From: Bacteroidaceae bacterium
Lineage (GTDB): Bacteria; Bacteroidota; Bacteroidia; Bacteroidales; Bacteroidaceae
DNA: 64,000 bases
NCBI GenBank assembly: GCA_017631315.1
Contig: JAGBTN010000015.1
Coordinates: 1-64,000, forward strand
Reading direction: 5' to 3'
A program made the translations under genes and the position numbers. Shown here piece by piece: positions 53,517 through 64,000 of the stretch. Numbering within the stretch: position 1 is the first letter of the stretch; every line of letters begins with the position of its first letter. The notes under the pieces were generated by a model. It was not told the DNA's origin. It ran no database searches and saw only the letters and a program-made list of their open reading frames with translations.

Positions 53517-55040
53517 ATGAATAAGAAAATTCTGCTATTAGTAGGTGCAGCCATCAGCTGCATGGTCTTGGCCTCCTGCTTCGGTTCCAGCTCGTCGGCA
53601 AATGCCGTCGGAGGAGAATTGACAGGTGTCAAAGGCACATCTTTCTCGGAACCCACGCCCTTCGGTATGGTTCCCATACACAAAGGCTCACTCCGCATCG
53701 GCCTTGAAAAGAACGATACCCTCTGGGGCACAGAGTTCCCTCTGCGCGACATCAGTGTGGACGGATTCTGGATGGACCAGCACGAGATAAGTAATGCCAA
53801 GTATCGCCAGTTCGTCAATTGGGTGCGTGACAGCATCATCCGCGAACGTCTGGCCGATCCCGCATATGGTGGCGACGAGACCTACAAGATTGAAGAAGAC
53901 GACGAAGGCAACCCCGTTACTCCACACCTCGACTGGAGCAAGAGTATTCCCTGGCGCAAAGCCAACGAAGACGAAGACCGTGCCATTCAAAGTGTCTACG
54001 TCATACACCCCATCGACGGCACAAAAATGCTCGATGCCAGCCAGATGAACTACCGCTACGAAGTCTACGACTACGTGGCAGCAGCACAGCGTAAATATCG
54101 CCTCAACCCAGAAGAACGCGATCTCAACACAGACCACGCTGTCAGCAACGAGCAAGTCATCATCAGCAAGGACACCGCATGGATTGACGACGACGGACGC
54201 ATCGTACGCCAGACCATCACGCGTCCGCTCTCTGGTCCATGGGACTTCCTCAACACATACATCGTCAACATCTATCCCGACACTACATGTTGGGTCAATG
54301 ACTTCCAAAATGCCAACAACGAGCGATACATGAAGTTGTACTTCTCCAATCCCGCCTACGACGACTATCCCGTAGTTGGCGTTAGTTGGGAACAGGCAAA
54401 TGCCTTCTGCGCATGGCGTACAAACTTCCTCATGAAAGGTTTGGGCGGATATGCTAAACAAATACAGCGTTACCGTCTGCCAAGCGAGGTGGAGTGGGAA
54501 TACGCAGCTCGTGGAAAAGAAGGCAACCCCTTCCCATGGGAAAGCACCGAAGTCAAGAGCGATAAAGGCTGCTTCTATGCTAACTTTAAACCAGACAGAG
54601 GCAACTATACACAAGACGGCTCGCTCATTACAAGCAAGTGCGGCATCTTTAGTGCCAACAGCAACGGCCTCTACGATATGGCTGGCAATGTGGCAGAATG
54701 GACAAGCACAGTCTACACTGAAGCTGGCGTAGAAAGCATGGCCGACATCAATCCCGAACTTTCCTACAACGCTGCCAAGGAAGACCCCTATCGCCTGAAG
54801 AAAAAATCCGTGCGCGGTGGTTCATGGAAAGATCCGGAAAGCATGATACGCAGTGCATGGCGTTCCTACGAATACCAAAATCAACCAAGAAGTTTTGTAG
54901 GCTTCCGATGCGTACGCACAATGGTCAGCGACAGAACGGGCAGCAACAAAGTAAGTGGCAGTTCGGCTAAATCCAGCAGTAAGAGTAGTAAATCCACCTC
55001 TTCCGGTCAGACACTCAGCACTCGCAAAACACGTCGATAA
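53517..55040 (+). CDS. gldK: Type IX secretion/gliding lipoprotein GldK (PorK)
   Basis: A 507-residue lipoprotein (lipobox LASC, Cys21). The body is the formylglycine-generating-enzyme-like/SUMF fold seen in GldK and PorK: GFWMDQHEISNAKYRQFVNWV, YPVVGVSWEQANAFCAWR, RLPSEVEWEYAARG, GLYDMAGNVAEWT, VRGGSWKD. GldK with GldN forms a periplasmic ring associated with the outer membrane. A Ser/Lys/Thr-rich tail ends the protein. Confidence 0.93.
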   Translation: MNKKILLLVGAAISCMVLASCFGSSSSANAVGGELTGVKGTSFSEPTPFGMVPIHKGSLRIGLEKNDTLWGTEFPLRDISVDGFWMDQHEISNAKYRQFVNWVRDSIIRERLADPAYGGDETYKIEEDDEGNPVTPHLDWSKSIPWRKANEDEDRAIQSVYVIHPIDGTKMLDASQMNYRYEVYDYVAAAQRKYRLNPEERDLNTDHAVSNEQVIISKDTAWIDDDGRIVRQTITRPLSGPWDFLNTYIVNIYPDTTCWVNDFQNANNERYMKLYFSNPAYDDYPVVGVSWEQANAFCAWRTNFLMKGLGGYAKQIQRYRLPSEVEWEYAARGKEGNPFPWESTEVKSDKGCFYANFKPDRGNYTQDGSLITSKCGIFSANSNGLYDMAGNVAEWTSTVYTEAGVESMADINPELSYNAAKEDPYRLKKKSVRGGSWKDPESMIRSAWRSYEYQNQPRSFVGFRCVRTMVSDRTGSNKVSGSSAKSSSKSSKSTSSGQTLSTRKTRR

Positions 55041-55085
55041 TTAAACACTCCAGCATAAACAATCACAGATAAAGTAACAATAGAT

Positions 55086-55928
55086 ATGAATCCTATAATA
55101 AAAATACAAAAGTGGATGGACTCTCCGTCCGGGCAATTGTTCATGAACTATGCCTATAGCTGGGGTGCAGCAATCGTTATCCTCGGCACACTCTTCAAGT
55201 TGACACACATTCCCGGAGCCAATGCTATGCTCTTCATCGGCATGGGCACAGAGGTGTTCGTCTTCTTTCTCTCCGGTTTTGAAAAGACCTACGAAAAAAC
55301 TCCACACACAGACAACGAGGTTGCAGCCATCGCAGGACAGCCCGTCATTATTGCTGGCGGCACACCTTGCCCCGAAAACATTGAAACGCAAGGTCCTATC
55401 GTCATTGGCGGAGGTAGTCCAGTAGTGGGCAGTGGCACAATTGACCCAGAAGCCCTTAAAGCCGGAGCCGGCTTGAGCGCTGCAGCTGCCAACCTTGCAG
55501 CAGCAGGACAGGCTGCAGCACAAGCACAACTTGCACTCGAACAACTCCAGAACGGAACTCCTCTCATCGACCCCAACCAGATAAAGGCAACAGATCCCGC
55601 CACCGTAGAGGAAGCAATCAAGAACTACACCGAAGAACTTGCCGAACTGACCGAGGTGTTCTCACGTGTCAAGAAACAAGCAGAACGCATGACTACAGAC
55701 AGCGAAGAAATGGAAAACCTCAACCGTTCCATTACCGGCATTGCCACTGTCTACGAACTTCAGTTGCGCAACATCAGCAAGCAAGTTAGCACAATCGAAC
55801 AAATCGATGAGCAAACACGTCGTATGGCACAACAAATTGAAGAACTCAATAATGTCTATGCACGTATGATAAATGCCCTCACCATCAATATGAATGGTGT
55901 AGCCGGCACTCCGGCAAACGAGAAATAA
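55086..55928 (+). CDS. gldL: Type IX secretion inner-membrane motor protein GldL (PorL)
   Basis: A 280-residue protein with two N-terminal transmembrane helices (about residues 22-40 and 46-65; AYSWGAAIVILGTLFKLTHI and AMLFIGMGTEVFVFFLSG). A Gly/Ala-rich linker and a helical, coiled-coil-prone cytoplasmic C-terminal half (EEAIKNYTEELAELTEVFSR, MAQQIEELNNVYARM) follow. GldL with GldM forms the proton-driven rotary motor that powers type IX secretion and gliding. Start is 45 bases after gldK. Confidence 0.92.
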   Translation: MNPIIKIQKWMDSPSGQLFMNYAYSWGAAIVILGTLFKLTHIPGANAMLFIGMGTEVFVFFLSGFEKTYEKTPHTDNEVAAIAGQPVIIAGGTPCPENIETQGPIVIGGGSPVVGSGTIDPEALKAGAGLSAAAANLAAAGQAAAQAQLALEQLQNGTPLIDPNQIKATDPATVEEAIKNYTEELAELTEVFSRVKKQAERMTTDSEEMENLNRSITGIATVYELQLRNISKQVSTIEQIDEQTRRMAQQIEELNNVYARMINALTINMNGVAGTPANEK

Positions 55929-55985
55929 AACGGATTCTTCAAAAAAGAGTCAAAGTGCTCTGAATAATCAGAAAGCAATAAAACA

Positions 55986-57545
55986 ATGCCTATAAAGAAA
56001 AAAAGGATATCACCTCGCCAGAAGATGATCAACCTGATGTACGTTGTCCTTATGGCAATGCTTGCACTGAACGTGTCGAGCGACGTGCTCAATGGTTTCT
56101 CTCTTGTGGCTGACGGATTGAAGAAAAGTGCCGAGAATGCTAGCAAATCTAATTTAGGCATCTACAATACTCTCGAACAGCAGATGAAAAACAATCCTGC
56201 TAAGGTGAAAGTATGGTACGAAAAGGCGCAATATGTTCGTGGCATGAGCGATTCGCTTTATAATCTTGCAGAAGAACTCAAGGAGGCAATTGTAAGGAAG
56301 AGCGATGGCAAGGATGCCGATGTCAACAATATACGTAACCGCGAAGACCTGGAAGCCAGCACTCAAATAATGCTTGCTCCTGGCACAGGACGAGGCGAAG
56401 AGCTCTACAATGCCATCAATCGTTATCGCGAACGTATCGTCCACATGGTGACAGACAAAGAGAAGAAAGACATCATCACCAGCAGTCTTGACACCGAAGT
56501 TCCAGATAAGAACCTTGGCAAGAACTGGCAAGAATACACTTTCGAGAATATGCCTACAGCCGCTGCCGTAACCTTACTCACAAAGTTGCAAAACGATGTG
56601 CGCTACGCAGAAGGCGAGGTGCTTCATAACCTTATAAGTAATGTAGACGTTAAGGACATCCGCGTTAACCAAATCAGTGCATTTGTCATTCCAAACGCGC
56701 AAACAATTGTGCAAGGCGGACGTTTCAGTGCACAGATTATCATGGCTGCAGTAGATACTACCCGCAGACCTACCATCTACATTGGCGGCAAAGAGATACA
56801 AAGCGACAAAGGGTACTATGAAACTGTGTGCAGCAAAACTGGTGACTTCACCTTCAGCGGTCATATAGAAATGCTAAACGGCTCAGGCGAAAAGGTGCGT
56901 CGCGACTTCTCGCAGAAATACAGCGTCGTGGCTCCCAGTGCTACGGTTAGTGCAGACATCATGAATGTTCTTTATGCAGGCTATGACAACCCAATGAGCA
57001 TCTCTGTTCCCGGTGTACCCAGCAGTAAGTTGCGTGTCAGCATGACCGGCGGCACCTTCGAACAGAAAGGAGAAGGCAAATACAATGCTCGTCCTACAAC
57101 GCCTGGCACAGAAGCTGTCATTACAGTTGCTGCAGAGAGCGAAGGGCGTATGCAGGAGATGGGTAAGTTCACATTCCGAGTGCGTAAATTGCCCGACCCA
57201 ACTGCCTTTATTGCCTATGCCGCCGAAGGAGGTGGCGAAGAACACTTTACGGGTGGTTCGCTTTCGAAACAAATTCTTATGAGTACTGAAGGCATCGGTG
57301 CTGCCATCGATGATGGTCTGCTCAACATTGCCTTCCGCGTGAACAGATTTGAAATTGTCTTCTTCGATGCGATGGGCAACGCTGTTCCCTATCAAAGCAA
57401 TGGTGCCAAGTTCTCCGACCAACAGAAGGCACAGATGCGCGGGTTGGCTCGTAACAAACGATTCTACATCAGAGAAATACATGCCACTGGTCCTGACGGC
57501 GTAGAACGCACGCTCAACGGGGTTATGGAGGTCATTATTAAATAA
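55986..57545 (+). CDS. gldM: Type IX secretion motor protein GldM (PorM)
   Basis: A 519-residue protein with one N-terminal transmembrane helix (NLMYVVLMAMLALNVSSDVL, about residues 17-36), then several periplasmic beta domains (VNQISAFVIPNAQTIVQGGRF, RLSFFD-type strands). It is the partner of GldL in the motor and spans the periplasm to reach the GldK/GldN ring. The preceding 57 bases contain no recognisable signal except an AATAA-rich leader. Confidence 0.92.
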   Translation: MPIKKKRISPRQKMINLMYVVLMAMLALNVSSDVLNGFSLVADGLKKSAENASKSNLGIYNTLEQQMKNNPAKVKVWYEKAQYVRGMSDSLYNLAEELKEAIVRKSDGKDADVNNIRNREDLEASTQIMLAPGTGRGEELYNAINRYRERIVHMVTDKEKKDIITSSLDTEVPDKNLGKNWQEYTFENMPTAAAVTLLTKLQNDVRYAEGEVLHNLISNVDVKDIRVNQISAFVIPNAQTIVQGGRFSAQIIMAAVDTTRRPTIYIGGKEIQSDKGYYETVCSKTGDFTFSGHIEMLNGSGEKVRRDFSQKYSVVAPSATVSADIMNVLYAGYDNPMSISVPGVPSSKLRVSMTGGTFEQKGEGKYNARPTTPGTEAVITVAAESEGRMQEMGKFTFRVRKLPDPTAFIAYAAEGGGEEHFTGGSLSKQILMSTEGIGAAIDDGLLNIAFRVNRFEIVFFDAMGNAVPYQSNGAKFSDQQKAQMRGLARNKRFYIREIHATGPDGVERTLNGVMEVIIK

Positions 57546-57568
57546 TAAACAGAACTAAAGATTAAGAT

Positions 57569-58648
57569 ATGAAGCGCATACTTTCTCTCATAACGGTCAC
57601 ACTACTCGTGGCAAGTGTTGCAACGGCACAGCCGCAAAAGCGTCGCCCAACAACACAATCTGCAACAGAAAAAGCAGCAAAAGCCGCAGCGACTGACCGT
57701 GCATCACTCATGTTCCCTACAACAATGTCTATGCCTGAAGATGTTGTATGGAAAAGAGATATCTACCGCCAACTTGACCTGACGAAAGACAAGAACGCAC
57801 CTATGTACTATCCTGTAGAGCCTGTGGGCCGGCAAGTGAACCTCTTTACCTACCTTTTCCGCCTTATCCTTACAGGACGTGTCACAGCCTATACATACAA
57901 ATTGGACGGTAACGAGTCATTTGAGGACAAGGATAAACTTGCCGTGAAGGACATGCTGGAACGCTATGGCATTTACTATGAAGAGAAGGATGGTAAGTTG
58001 ACTGTTGCCGACAGCGATGTTCCAAGTGCCGAAGCCACACGCTACTATATCAAGGAAAGCATCTATATGGATCAGCGCACAGGAACTTTCTCGACCAAAG
58101 TAACTGCGCTTTGCCCCATCCTTATGCGTGGTGCAGATGAGTTCACCACAGATGCGACACCCTACCCGCTCTTCTGGGTGAAGTATGACGATGTGGCATC
58201 ATGGTTTGCAAAATTACCCATGATGGCAAGCAACCTGAACAATGTTACCAATATGACTGCGGACGATTTCTTCACAATGAACCGCTACGAGGGTAAGATC
58301 TACAAGACTAACAACATGCAGGGCAAAGTCCTGGCCAATTATTGTCCTACCGATAGCGCCATGGTGGCAGAGCAGACACGCATCGAGAAGGAGATAAGCA
58401 ACTTCGAAAAGAATGTATGGGGCAGCGGTTTCATGCCGGATACGACGAAGAAGGACAGTGTGGATGCAGAGATGGATGTAAAGAAAGAGAAAACAACGAG
58501 AGGTCCTCTTTTCGGTCGCAGCAAGAGTAAAGACACTATAAGCAAGAACAGCAGCGCAAACACGAACAGAGCAACGGCCAAGGAGGAAAAGAATGATGCT
58601 CCGGCAAGTGCCTCTCCTCGTGTCAGTGCACGCCGTCAAAGAAGATAA
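57569..58648 (+). CDS. gldN: Type IX secretion protein GldN (PorN)
   Basis: A 359-residue periplasmic protein with a signal peptide (to VATAQ). MSMPEDVVWKRDIYRQLDLTKDKNAPMYYPVEP is the characteristic GldN/PorN region. It forms the ring with GldK. The C-terminal tail is Lys/Ser/Asn-rich. It is the last gene of the cluster and is followed by a 15-bp terminator. Confidence 0.92.
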   Translation: MKRILSLITVTLLVASVATAQPQKRRPTTQSATEKAAKAAATDRASLMFPTTMSMPEDVVWKRDIYRQLDLTKDKNAPMYYPVEPVGRQVNLFTYLFRLILTGRVTAYTYKLDGNESFEDKDKLAVKDMLERYGIYYEEKDGKLTVADSDVPSAEATRYYIKESIYMDQRTGTFSTKVTALCPILMRGADEFTTDATPYPLFWVKYDDVASWFAKLPMMASNLNNVTNMTADDFFTMNRYEGKIYKTNNMQGKVLANYCPTDSAMVAEQTRIEKEISNFEKNVWGSGFMPDTTKKDSVDAEMDVKKEKTTRGPLFGRSKSKDTISKNSSANTNRATAKEEKNDAPASASPRVSARRQRR

Positions 58649-58692
58649 TGTGACATTGCCAAAATCAGAATAAAACAGATTATACATGTATA

Positions 58693-58726
58693 AGAAGAGC
58701 CCCCGAGAATCCTCGGGGGCTCTTCT
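58693..58726. terminator. Bidirectional terminator between gldN and groEL
   Basis: AGAAGAGCCCCCGAG (58693-58707) and its exact complement (58712-58726), a 15-bp perfect stem with an AATC loop, between convergent genes. Confidence 0.9.
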
Positions 58727-58749
58727 ATGTTAGTAACTTCTTGGCAGGA

Positions 58750-60396
<1,647 letters not shown>

Positions 60397-60421
60397 TTAA
60401 TCGTTTACCATTTACTTTTTA

Positions 60422-60694
60422 TCACGCAAGTACTGCCACCACGTCGCTTTGGCGCATGATGAGATACTTCTTGCCTTCAATTTCGAGTTCTGTGCCGGCA
60501 TACTTGCCATAGAGCACTACGTCGCCCTCTTTGAGCACCATATCTTCATCCTTTGTGCCGTTGCCTACGGCTACGACTGTTCCCTTCAAAGGTTTTTCCT
60601 TAGCGGTATCGGGGATGATGATGCCGCCTACTGTCTTTGTCTCTGCAGGAGCGGGCTCGATGAGCACGCGGTCTGCCAATGGTTTTACGTTCAT
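60422..60694 (-). CDS. groS: 10-kDa co-chaperonin GroES
   Basis: A 90-residue co-chaperonin. [21 protein letters not shown] and the mobile-loop region [21 protein letters not shown] are typical, as is the C-terminal [14 protein letters not shown]. It caps the GroEL cylinder. First gene of the groES-groEL operon. I see no convincing promoter; a CACTTTG near 60740 lacks the TA. Confidence 0.97.
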   Translation of the reverse strand: MNVKPLADRVLIEPAPAETKTVGGIIIPDTAKEKPLKGTVVAVGNGTKDEDMVLKEGDVVLYGKYAGTELEIEGKKYLIMRQSDVVAVLA

Positions 60695-60850
60695 TGTCTT
60701 ATTTAGGTTAATTAGTTAAACATTCTGCTTACTTATATACAAAGTGCGTGCCAAACTCACGCTCCGCGGCAGTTTCCCTGTCACGACTGACATTTTTTCA
60801 TAGCCTCGTCAGTCCCTTTTCCAAAATGGTTGGGGGAGCCTGACAAAAAA

Positions 60851-60929
60851 GGTTAACCATTATGGGCAGAATGGTTAAGCATTATTGCAAGAAAGGTTAA
60901 CCATTTTGGCAATAATGGTTAACCTTTCC
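60851..60929. repeat. 22-bp tandem repeat, class I, three units plus partial
   Basis: Units at 60851-60872, 60873-60894, 60895-60916 and a partial copy to 60929. It ends GGTTAACCTTTCC like the arrays at 7605 and 45315. It lies 58 bases beyond the YfhO stop (minus strand) and 157 upstream of groES. Confidence 0.9.
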
Positions 60930-60986
60930 GAAGGGGTATCTACGGCACGAGCAATATCGCGCTGCAGCCCATGGCTGAGAGTGCCG

Positions 60987-63527
60987 TTAGCGGCGAGTTT
61001 TTCTGTACACGCTAATGGCCAAAAGAAGCACCAGCATCAGTGCCAACAACACAAGAGAACCATAGGCAACGGTCTCGGTGATGTGAACGGTCTGCGGGTC
61101 GAAACTGAAAATCAATTCATGTTCTCCGGCAGGAACGCGAACGGCACGCAGCACATAGTCGGCACGGGCAATGTCGGTCGGCTCGCCGTCTATGGTGCAA
61201 GTCCAGCCCGGATAGTATATTTCGCTCAACACAACAACACCGCCATTACGGCTCTTCACCTTATAGGAAAGACGGTTGGCCTCGTAGCCCGTGAGTTCAA
61301 CAGTCGCCGTCGAATCGCTCTGCAAAGCATCGGAACCAAGGATGTCGGCAAACTTGCCATCCACCACAGCCACACGGGCAAGGTCCGTACTGCCAAGAGC
61401 CGCCAGTTCGGCATCGGCATCGGCCACATAAGCCACCTCGTCCACGAACCATCCGTTGCCCAAAGCCCATGGATTCAGCACAGGCAACTTGCCGTTGTCC
61501 TTCAAGCCGACAATGGCATACTTCGTGTTCAGCATGTTAAGCACAGGGAACAGACGGTCGCCACTGCAAGAATCCAAACGGCCTTCGCCCTCGAAAACAG
61601 CCTTGTGGAACACCTGCATCTCAGGCTGAATATGCGCCTCGATAAGTTCCTGATAACGGCGCAACTTGGCAGGATGGTAACCGCCAATGCTCTTGTGGTA
61701 GTACGACGTAGAGTTGTCGTTGAAAGTACTTACACTGAGATTCAGCACACGATAGTAAGTCGTATCCTGACAAATAATCCTGTCGGCATCACTCATCGGG
61801 AAAGCCTGCTCGTTTGTCTGAGGTCTGCGGAACATACCATCGTTGAGATAACGCTTGTTCACACCCCACATGTCAACCAGGCAAAGCACAATAATGCAAG
61901 CCACCATAGGCGTCGCCTTCAGTTTCCCCGCACGGAAAGCCAACAGCAGAACAGTGCCGATGGCAACAATCACAAAGCTGCGCAAAGCATCGGCAGTAAA
62001 CATCGCACAACGCATCTCGCTCATGTTGGCAAAAATCCGTGCCACCATCTCCTGAGGAATGTAGCCCGCACTCACATACTGCTGCATGTAAGCCTGATCC
62101 GACGTGGAAATATAATTGCCGAAGAACACGTCGGGCATAAGCCAGAAGAGCAAAGCCATACCACCCGTCAAGGCAAAAGAAACCGTAATGTAATGCACAC
62201 GGGGCAAATGGTCCTCCCTGCCACGCAAACAATCAGGGTCCTCAACCACCTTCTTCAATGCCAACATGGCAAGCATCGGAATAGTAAACTCCGCAATAAC
62301 CAGTATGCTCGCCACCGTACGGAACTTGTCGTACATCGGAATGTAGTCCAAAAAGAAGTCGGTCAGCCCCATAAAATTCTTGCCCCACGACAGCATAATG
62401 CTCAACGCCGTAGCAGCCAACAGGCACCACTTCATAGGACCCTTCACAACAAAGAAGCCCAACCAGAAGAGCATCAACACGAAAGCACCGACATATACAG
62501 GGCCGCTCGTGCCGGGTTGCTCACCCCAATACTGCGTAAAGGCACGGTAAAGAGGCGCAAAGGTTGAGTCCGCATGCTTCATCGCCGTTTCATTGTCGGC
62601 CAAAAGCTGGCTTGCTCCGCCCTTTGTGTTAGGCACAAGCAGCGTCCAGGTCTCGCCAATGCCGTAACTCCACATGGTGATATAGCTTCTTTCCAGTCCG
62701 CTGTCGGTTTGGTCGGCAGGGTCTTTTGTCTTTTGGGTTAACTCACTCTTGCTTCGCATGCTTTCCTTGCTGTATTCCCATGTGTGATACAGGTTGCTGA
62801 GGTTAATGCAAACGCCCAGAATGCCACCGATGGCAAAGCAACAGGATGCTTTGAGCCACTTGGCAAACGCTTTCTTGCGAATGGCATCGACAAGGAACGC
62901 GAGGGACATAAGGCCAATGACGAAGAGGAAATAGTATGTCATCTGGACGTGATTGCTGAGCACTTGCATGGCTGTAAAGAAGCCTGTGACGACAATGCCC
63001 AGGAGGTATTTGCCTCTGTAGCACAGCAACATGCCGCCTATTGTTGGGGGAATGAAGCTGAGGGTCAGCAGTTTCCAGATGTGTCCGGCTTGTATGATGA
63101 TGAAATAGTAGCTGCTGAAGGCCCACAGCACTGCACCGAGTGCTGCCATCCAAACGCGGAAGTCGAAGGCTCGGAGCATGATGTAGAAGCCCAGAAGCAT
63201 CATGAAGACGTAGGCTGCGTAGGCCGAAAGTTCGGGCAGCCCGAGTTGATAGACGCGTTCCAGCGTGCTGAGTGTTTCGGTGCTGCGGTAGCTGGGGCTC
63301 ATCTGGTAGGTGGGCATTCCGGAGAAGAGGGTGTTGGTCCAGCGTGTTCGTTCGCCGTTGTGGGTTGCTCTGTACTGCTCCATTTCCACACCACTGCCTA
63401 CGGCTCCTGTGTGGTCGTGCCCTGTCAGGACGAGTCCGTCGCGGATGGGCACATAGAAATATGCTATGCTGACGGCCACGAAGAAGAGGACTGCCAGCAC
63501 ATCGGGGAGGATACGTTTATAGTTCAT
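60987..63527 (-). CDS. YfhO-family membrane protein
   Basis: An 846-residue membrane protein with about a dozen transmembrane helices and a large extracytoplasmic C-terminal domain (about residues 570-790; FRRPQTNEQAFPMSDAD, NGKLPVLNPWALGNGWFVDEVAY). A final helix ends the protein. YfhO-family members are GT-C-like and proposed to transfer sugars to envelope polymers; the substrate here is unknown. The N terminus (YKRILPDVLAVLFFVAVSIAYFY) is typical. It lies 82 bases after rpsO's stop, with a terminator between. Confidence 0.85.
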   Translation of the reverse strand: MNYKRILPDVLAVLFFVAVSIAYFYVPIRDGLVLTGHDHTGAVGSGVEMEQYRATHNGERTRWTNTLFSGMPTYQMSPSYRSTETLSTLERVYQLGLPELSAYAAYVFMMLLGFYIMLRAFDFRVWMAALGAVLWAFSSYYFIIIQAGHIWKLLTLSFIPPTIGGMLLCYRGKYLLGIVVTGFFTAMQVLSNHVQMTYYFLFVIGLMSLAFLVDAIRKKAFAKWLKASCCFAIGGILGVCINLSNLYHTWEYSKESMRSKSELTQKTKDPADQTDSGLERSYITMWSYGIGETWTLLVPNTKGGASQLLADNETAMKHADSTFAPLYRAFTQYWGEQPGTSGPVYVGAFVLMLFWLGFFVVKGPMKWCLLAATALSIMLSWGKNFMGLTDFFLDYIPMYDKFRTVASILVIAEFTIPMLAMLALKKVVEDPDCLRGREDHLPRVHYITVSFALTGGMALLFWLMPDVFFGNYISTSDQAYMQQYVSAGYIPQEMVARIFANMSEMRCAMFTADALRSFVIVAIGTVLLLAFRAGKLKATPMVACIIVLCLVDMWGVNKRYLNDGMFRRPQTNEQAFPMSDADRIICQDTTYYRVLNLSVSTFNDNSTSYYHKSIGGYHPAKLRRYQELIEAHIQPEMQVFHKAVFEGEGRLDSCSGDRLFPVLNMLNTKYAIVGLKDNGKLPVLNPWALGNGWFVDEVAYVADADAELAALGSTDLARVAVVDGKFADILGSDALQSDSTATVELTGYEANRLSYKVKSRNGGVVVLSEIYYPGWTCTIDGEPTDIARADYVLRAVRVPAGEHELIFSFDPQTVHITETVAYGSLVLLALMLVLLLAISVYRKTRR

Positions 63528-63548
63528 AGTTCTTTATTATAAAATGAG

Positions 63549-63586
63549 AAAGGCTGCATACCCGCTGAGGGAATGCAGCCTTTTGT
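63549..63586 (-). terminator. rpsO terminator
   Basis: AAAGGCTGCAT (63549-63559) pairs with ATGCAGCCTTT (63575-63585) and is flanked by a T run on the minus strand. Confidence 0.8.
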
Positions 63587-63609
63587 TTTTTCCAGCGGTG
63601 CTGCGCAGA

Positions 63610-63879
63610 TTACTTACGCAGGCCGAGAGCCTTGATGATGGCACGATAGCGGTTGATGTCGCGACGCTTGAGGTAGTTGAGCAGGGCGCGACGCTTACCT
63701 ACGAGGCCAGTAAGAGCACGTTCGGTGCTGTGGTCCTTGCGGTTTTGCTTCATGTGCTCGGTCAGGTGCTTAATGCGATAGGTGAACAGAGCGATTTGGC
63801 TTTCTGCGCTACCTGTGTCGGTCTTGCTCTGGCCGTACTGACCAAAGATCTCTTCTTTCTTAGCTGAATCTAAGTACAT
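63610..63879 (-). CDS. rpsO: 30S ribosomal protein S15
   Basis: An 89-residue protein that binds 16S rRNA early in 30S assembly. GSAESQIALFTYRIKHLTEHMKQNRKDHSTERAL and LVGKRRALLNYLKRRDINRYRAII are characteristic. Start at 63879 (MYLDSAKKEE) is the family start; the longer frame to 63921 adds a non-homologous segment. A TACCTTTG box is at 63954-63961. Confidence 0.97.
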   Translation of the reverse strand: MYLDSAKKEEIFGQYGQSKTDTGSAESQIALFTYRIKHLTEHMKQNRKDHSTERALTGLVGKRRALLNYLKRRDINRYRAIIKALGLRK

Positions 63880-63953
63880 AATGATATTTGTTATGTGTTG
63901 AACTTGTTTGTCGAACAGCACCTCTCGTCGGCACTGTTTCGCAAATGCGGGTG

Positions 63954-63961
63954 CAAAGGTA
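63954..63961 (-). promoter_or_regulatory. rpsO promoter -7 box
   Basis: Reverse strand TACCTTTG, 75 bases upstream of the ATG. Confidence 0.6.
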
Positions 63962-64000
63962 CGAAGAAAAGTGAAAAGCGAAAAGCAAATGAAGAAAAAT

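Noticed and set aside
60885-62567. 560-codon plus-strand frame opposite the YfhO-family gene
   Set aside because: It begins inside a 22-bp repeat array and runs antisense to a membrane protein; its composition is His/Arg/Gln-rich with no motif.

Overview
The window looks like a chromosome segment from a Bacteroidales bacterium, most likely Prevotellaceae or Prevotella-like. The grounds are the promoters (TAnnTTTG -7 boxes, some with TTG or TTTG about 20 bases upstream), a porP-gldKLMN type IX secretion cluster with sorting-signal cargo, the mutA-mutB pair, the panD/panC, short glycogen-synthase and DUF4270 neighbourhood, a DAHP synthase-chorismate mutase fusion, and a homodimer-type glycyl-tRNA synthetase. 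I see no phage, insertion sequence or CRISPR array. Genus placement is inference.\n\nLayout. 1-1269 is the start of a secreted Fn3-like protein running off the window. 1544-7496 holds an AspT/YidE-type transporter and methylmalonyl-CoA mutase. 7663-15802 holds panD and panC, a single-domain GT5 protein, a DUF4270 lipoprotein, a small periplasmic protein, ettA, a DUF3737 protein and a MATE exporter. 16072-19490 is an AT-richer three-gene cassette: a glycosyltransferase-like protein, a protein with a 44-residue Ser-Gly/Cys-Gly dipeptide tract, and a secreted protein whose last 46 codons are in another frame. 19542-22513 has aspS, twin tRNA-Lys(CTT) genes and an MBL hydrolase. 22658-33455 carries secreted carbohydrate and peptide-related proteins (a large type IX cargo protein, a GH127-like enzyme, a glutaminase-family protein) and a TonB receptor. 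33682-45104 has an aminotransferase, a Lol-like permease, prmA, outer-membrane and low-complexity proteins, a GH130 protein with discoidin-like domains, a TlpA-like thiol protein, a GH25 lysozyme and an unknown. 45474-49663 is an aromatic amino acid operon behind a Phe/Tyr-rich leader peptide. 49999-63879 has an FKBP lipoprotein, glyS, the type IX cluster, groEL/groES, a YfhO-family protein and rpsO.\n\nHow things fit together. The type IX core proteins probably export the two cargo proteins in the same window that end in sorting-signal-like C termini (22658-26305 and 39945-42251). The pheA, aminotransferase, DAHP synthase-chorismate mutase and tyrA genes cover the regulated steps to Phe and Tyr. 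Their leader has every part of classical transcription attenuation: promoter, 21-codon peptide with 5 Phe and 6 Tyr, a segment overlapping the leader stop that is copied in the terminator, and a terminator hairpin.\n\nThe least explained material is the Ser/Cys-Gly cassette at 16072-19490 and a family of intergenic tandem repeats with an exact 22-base period. The repeats sit at ten places and fall into at least three sequence classes, each class built round a different short palindrome.
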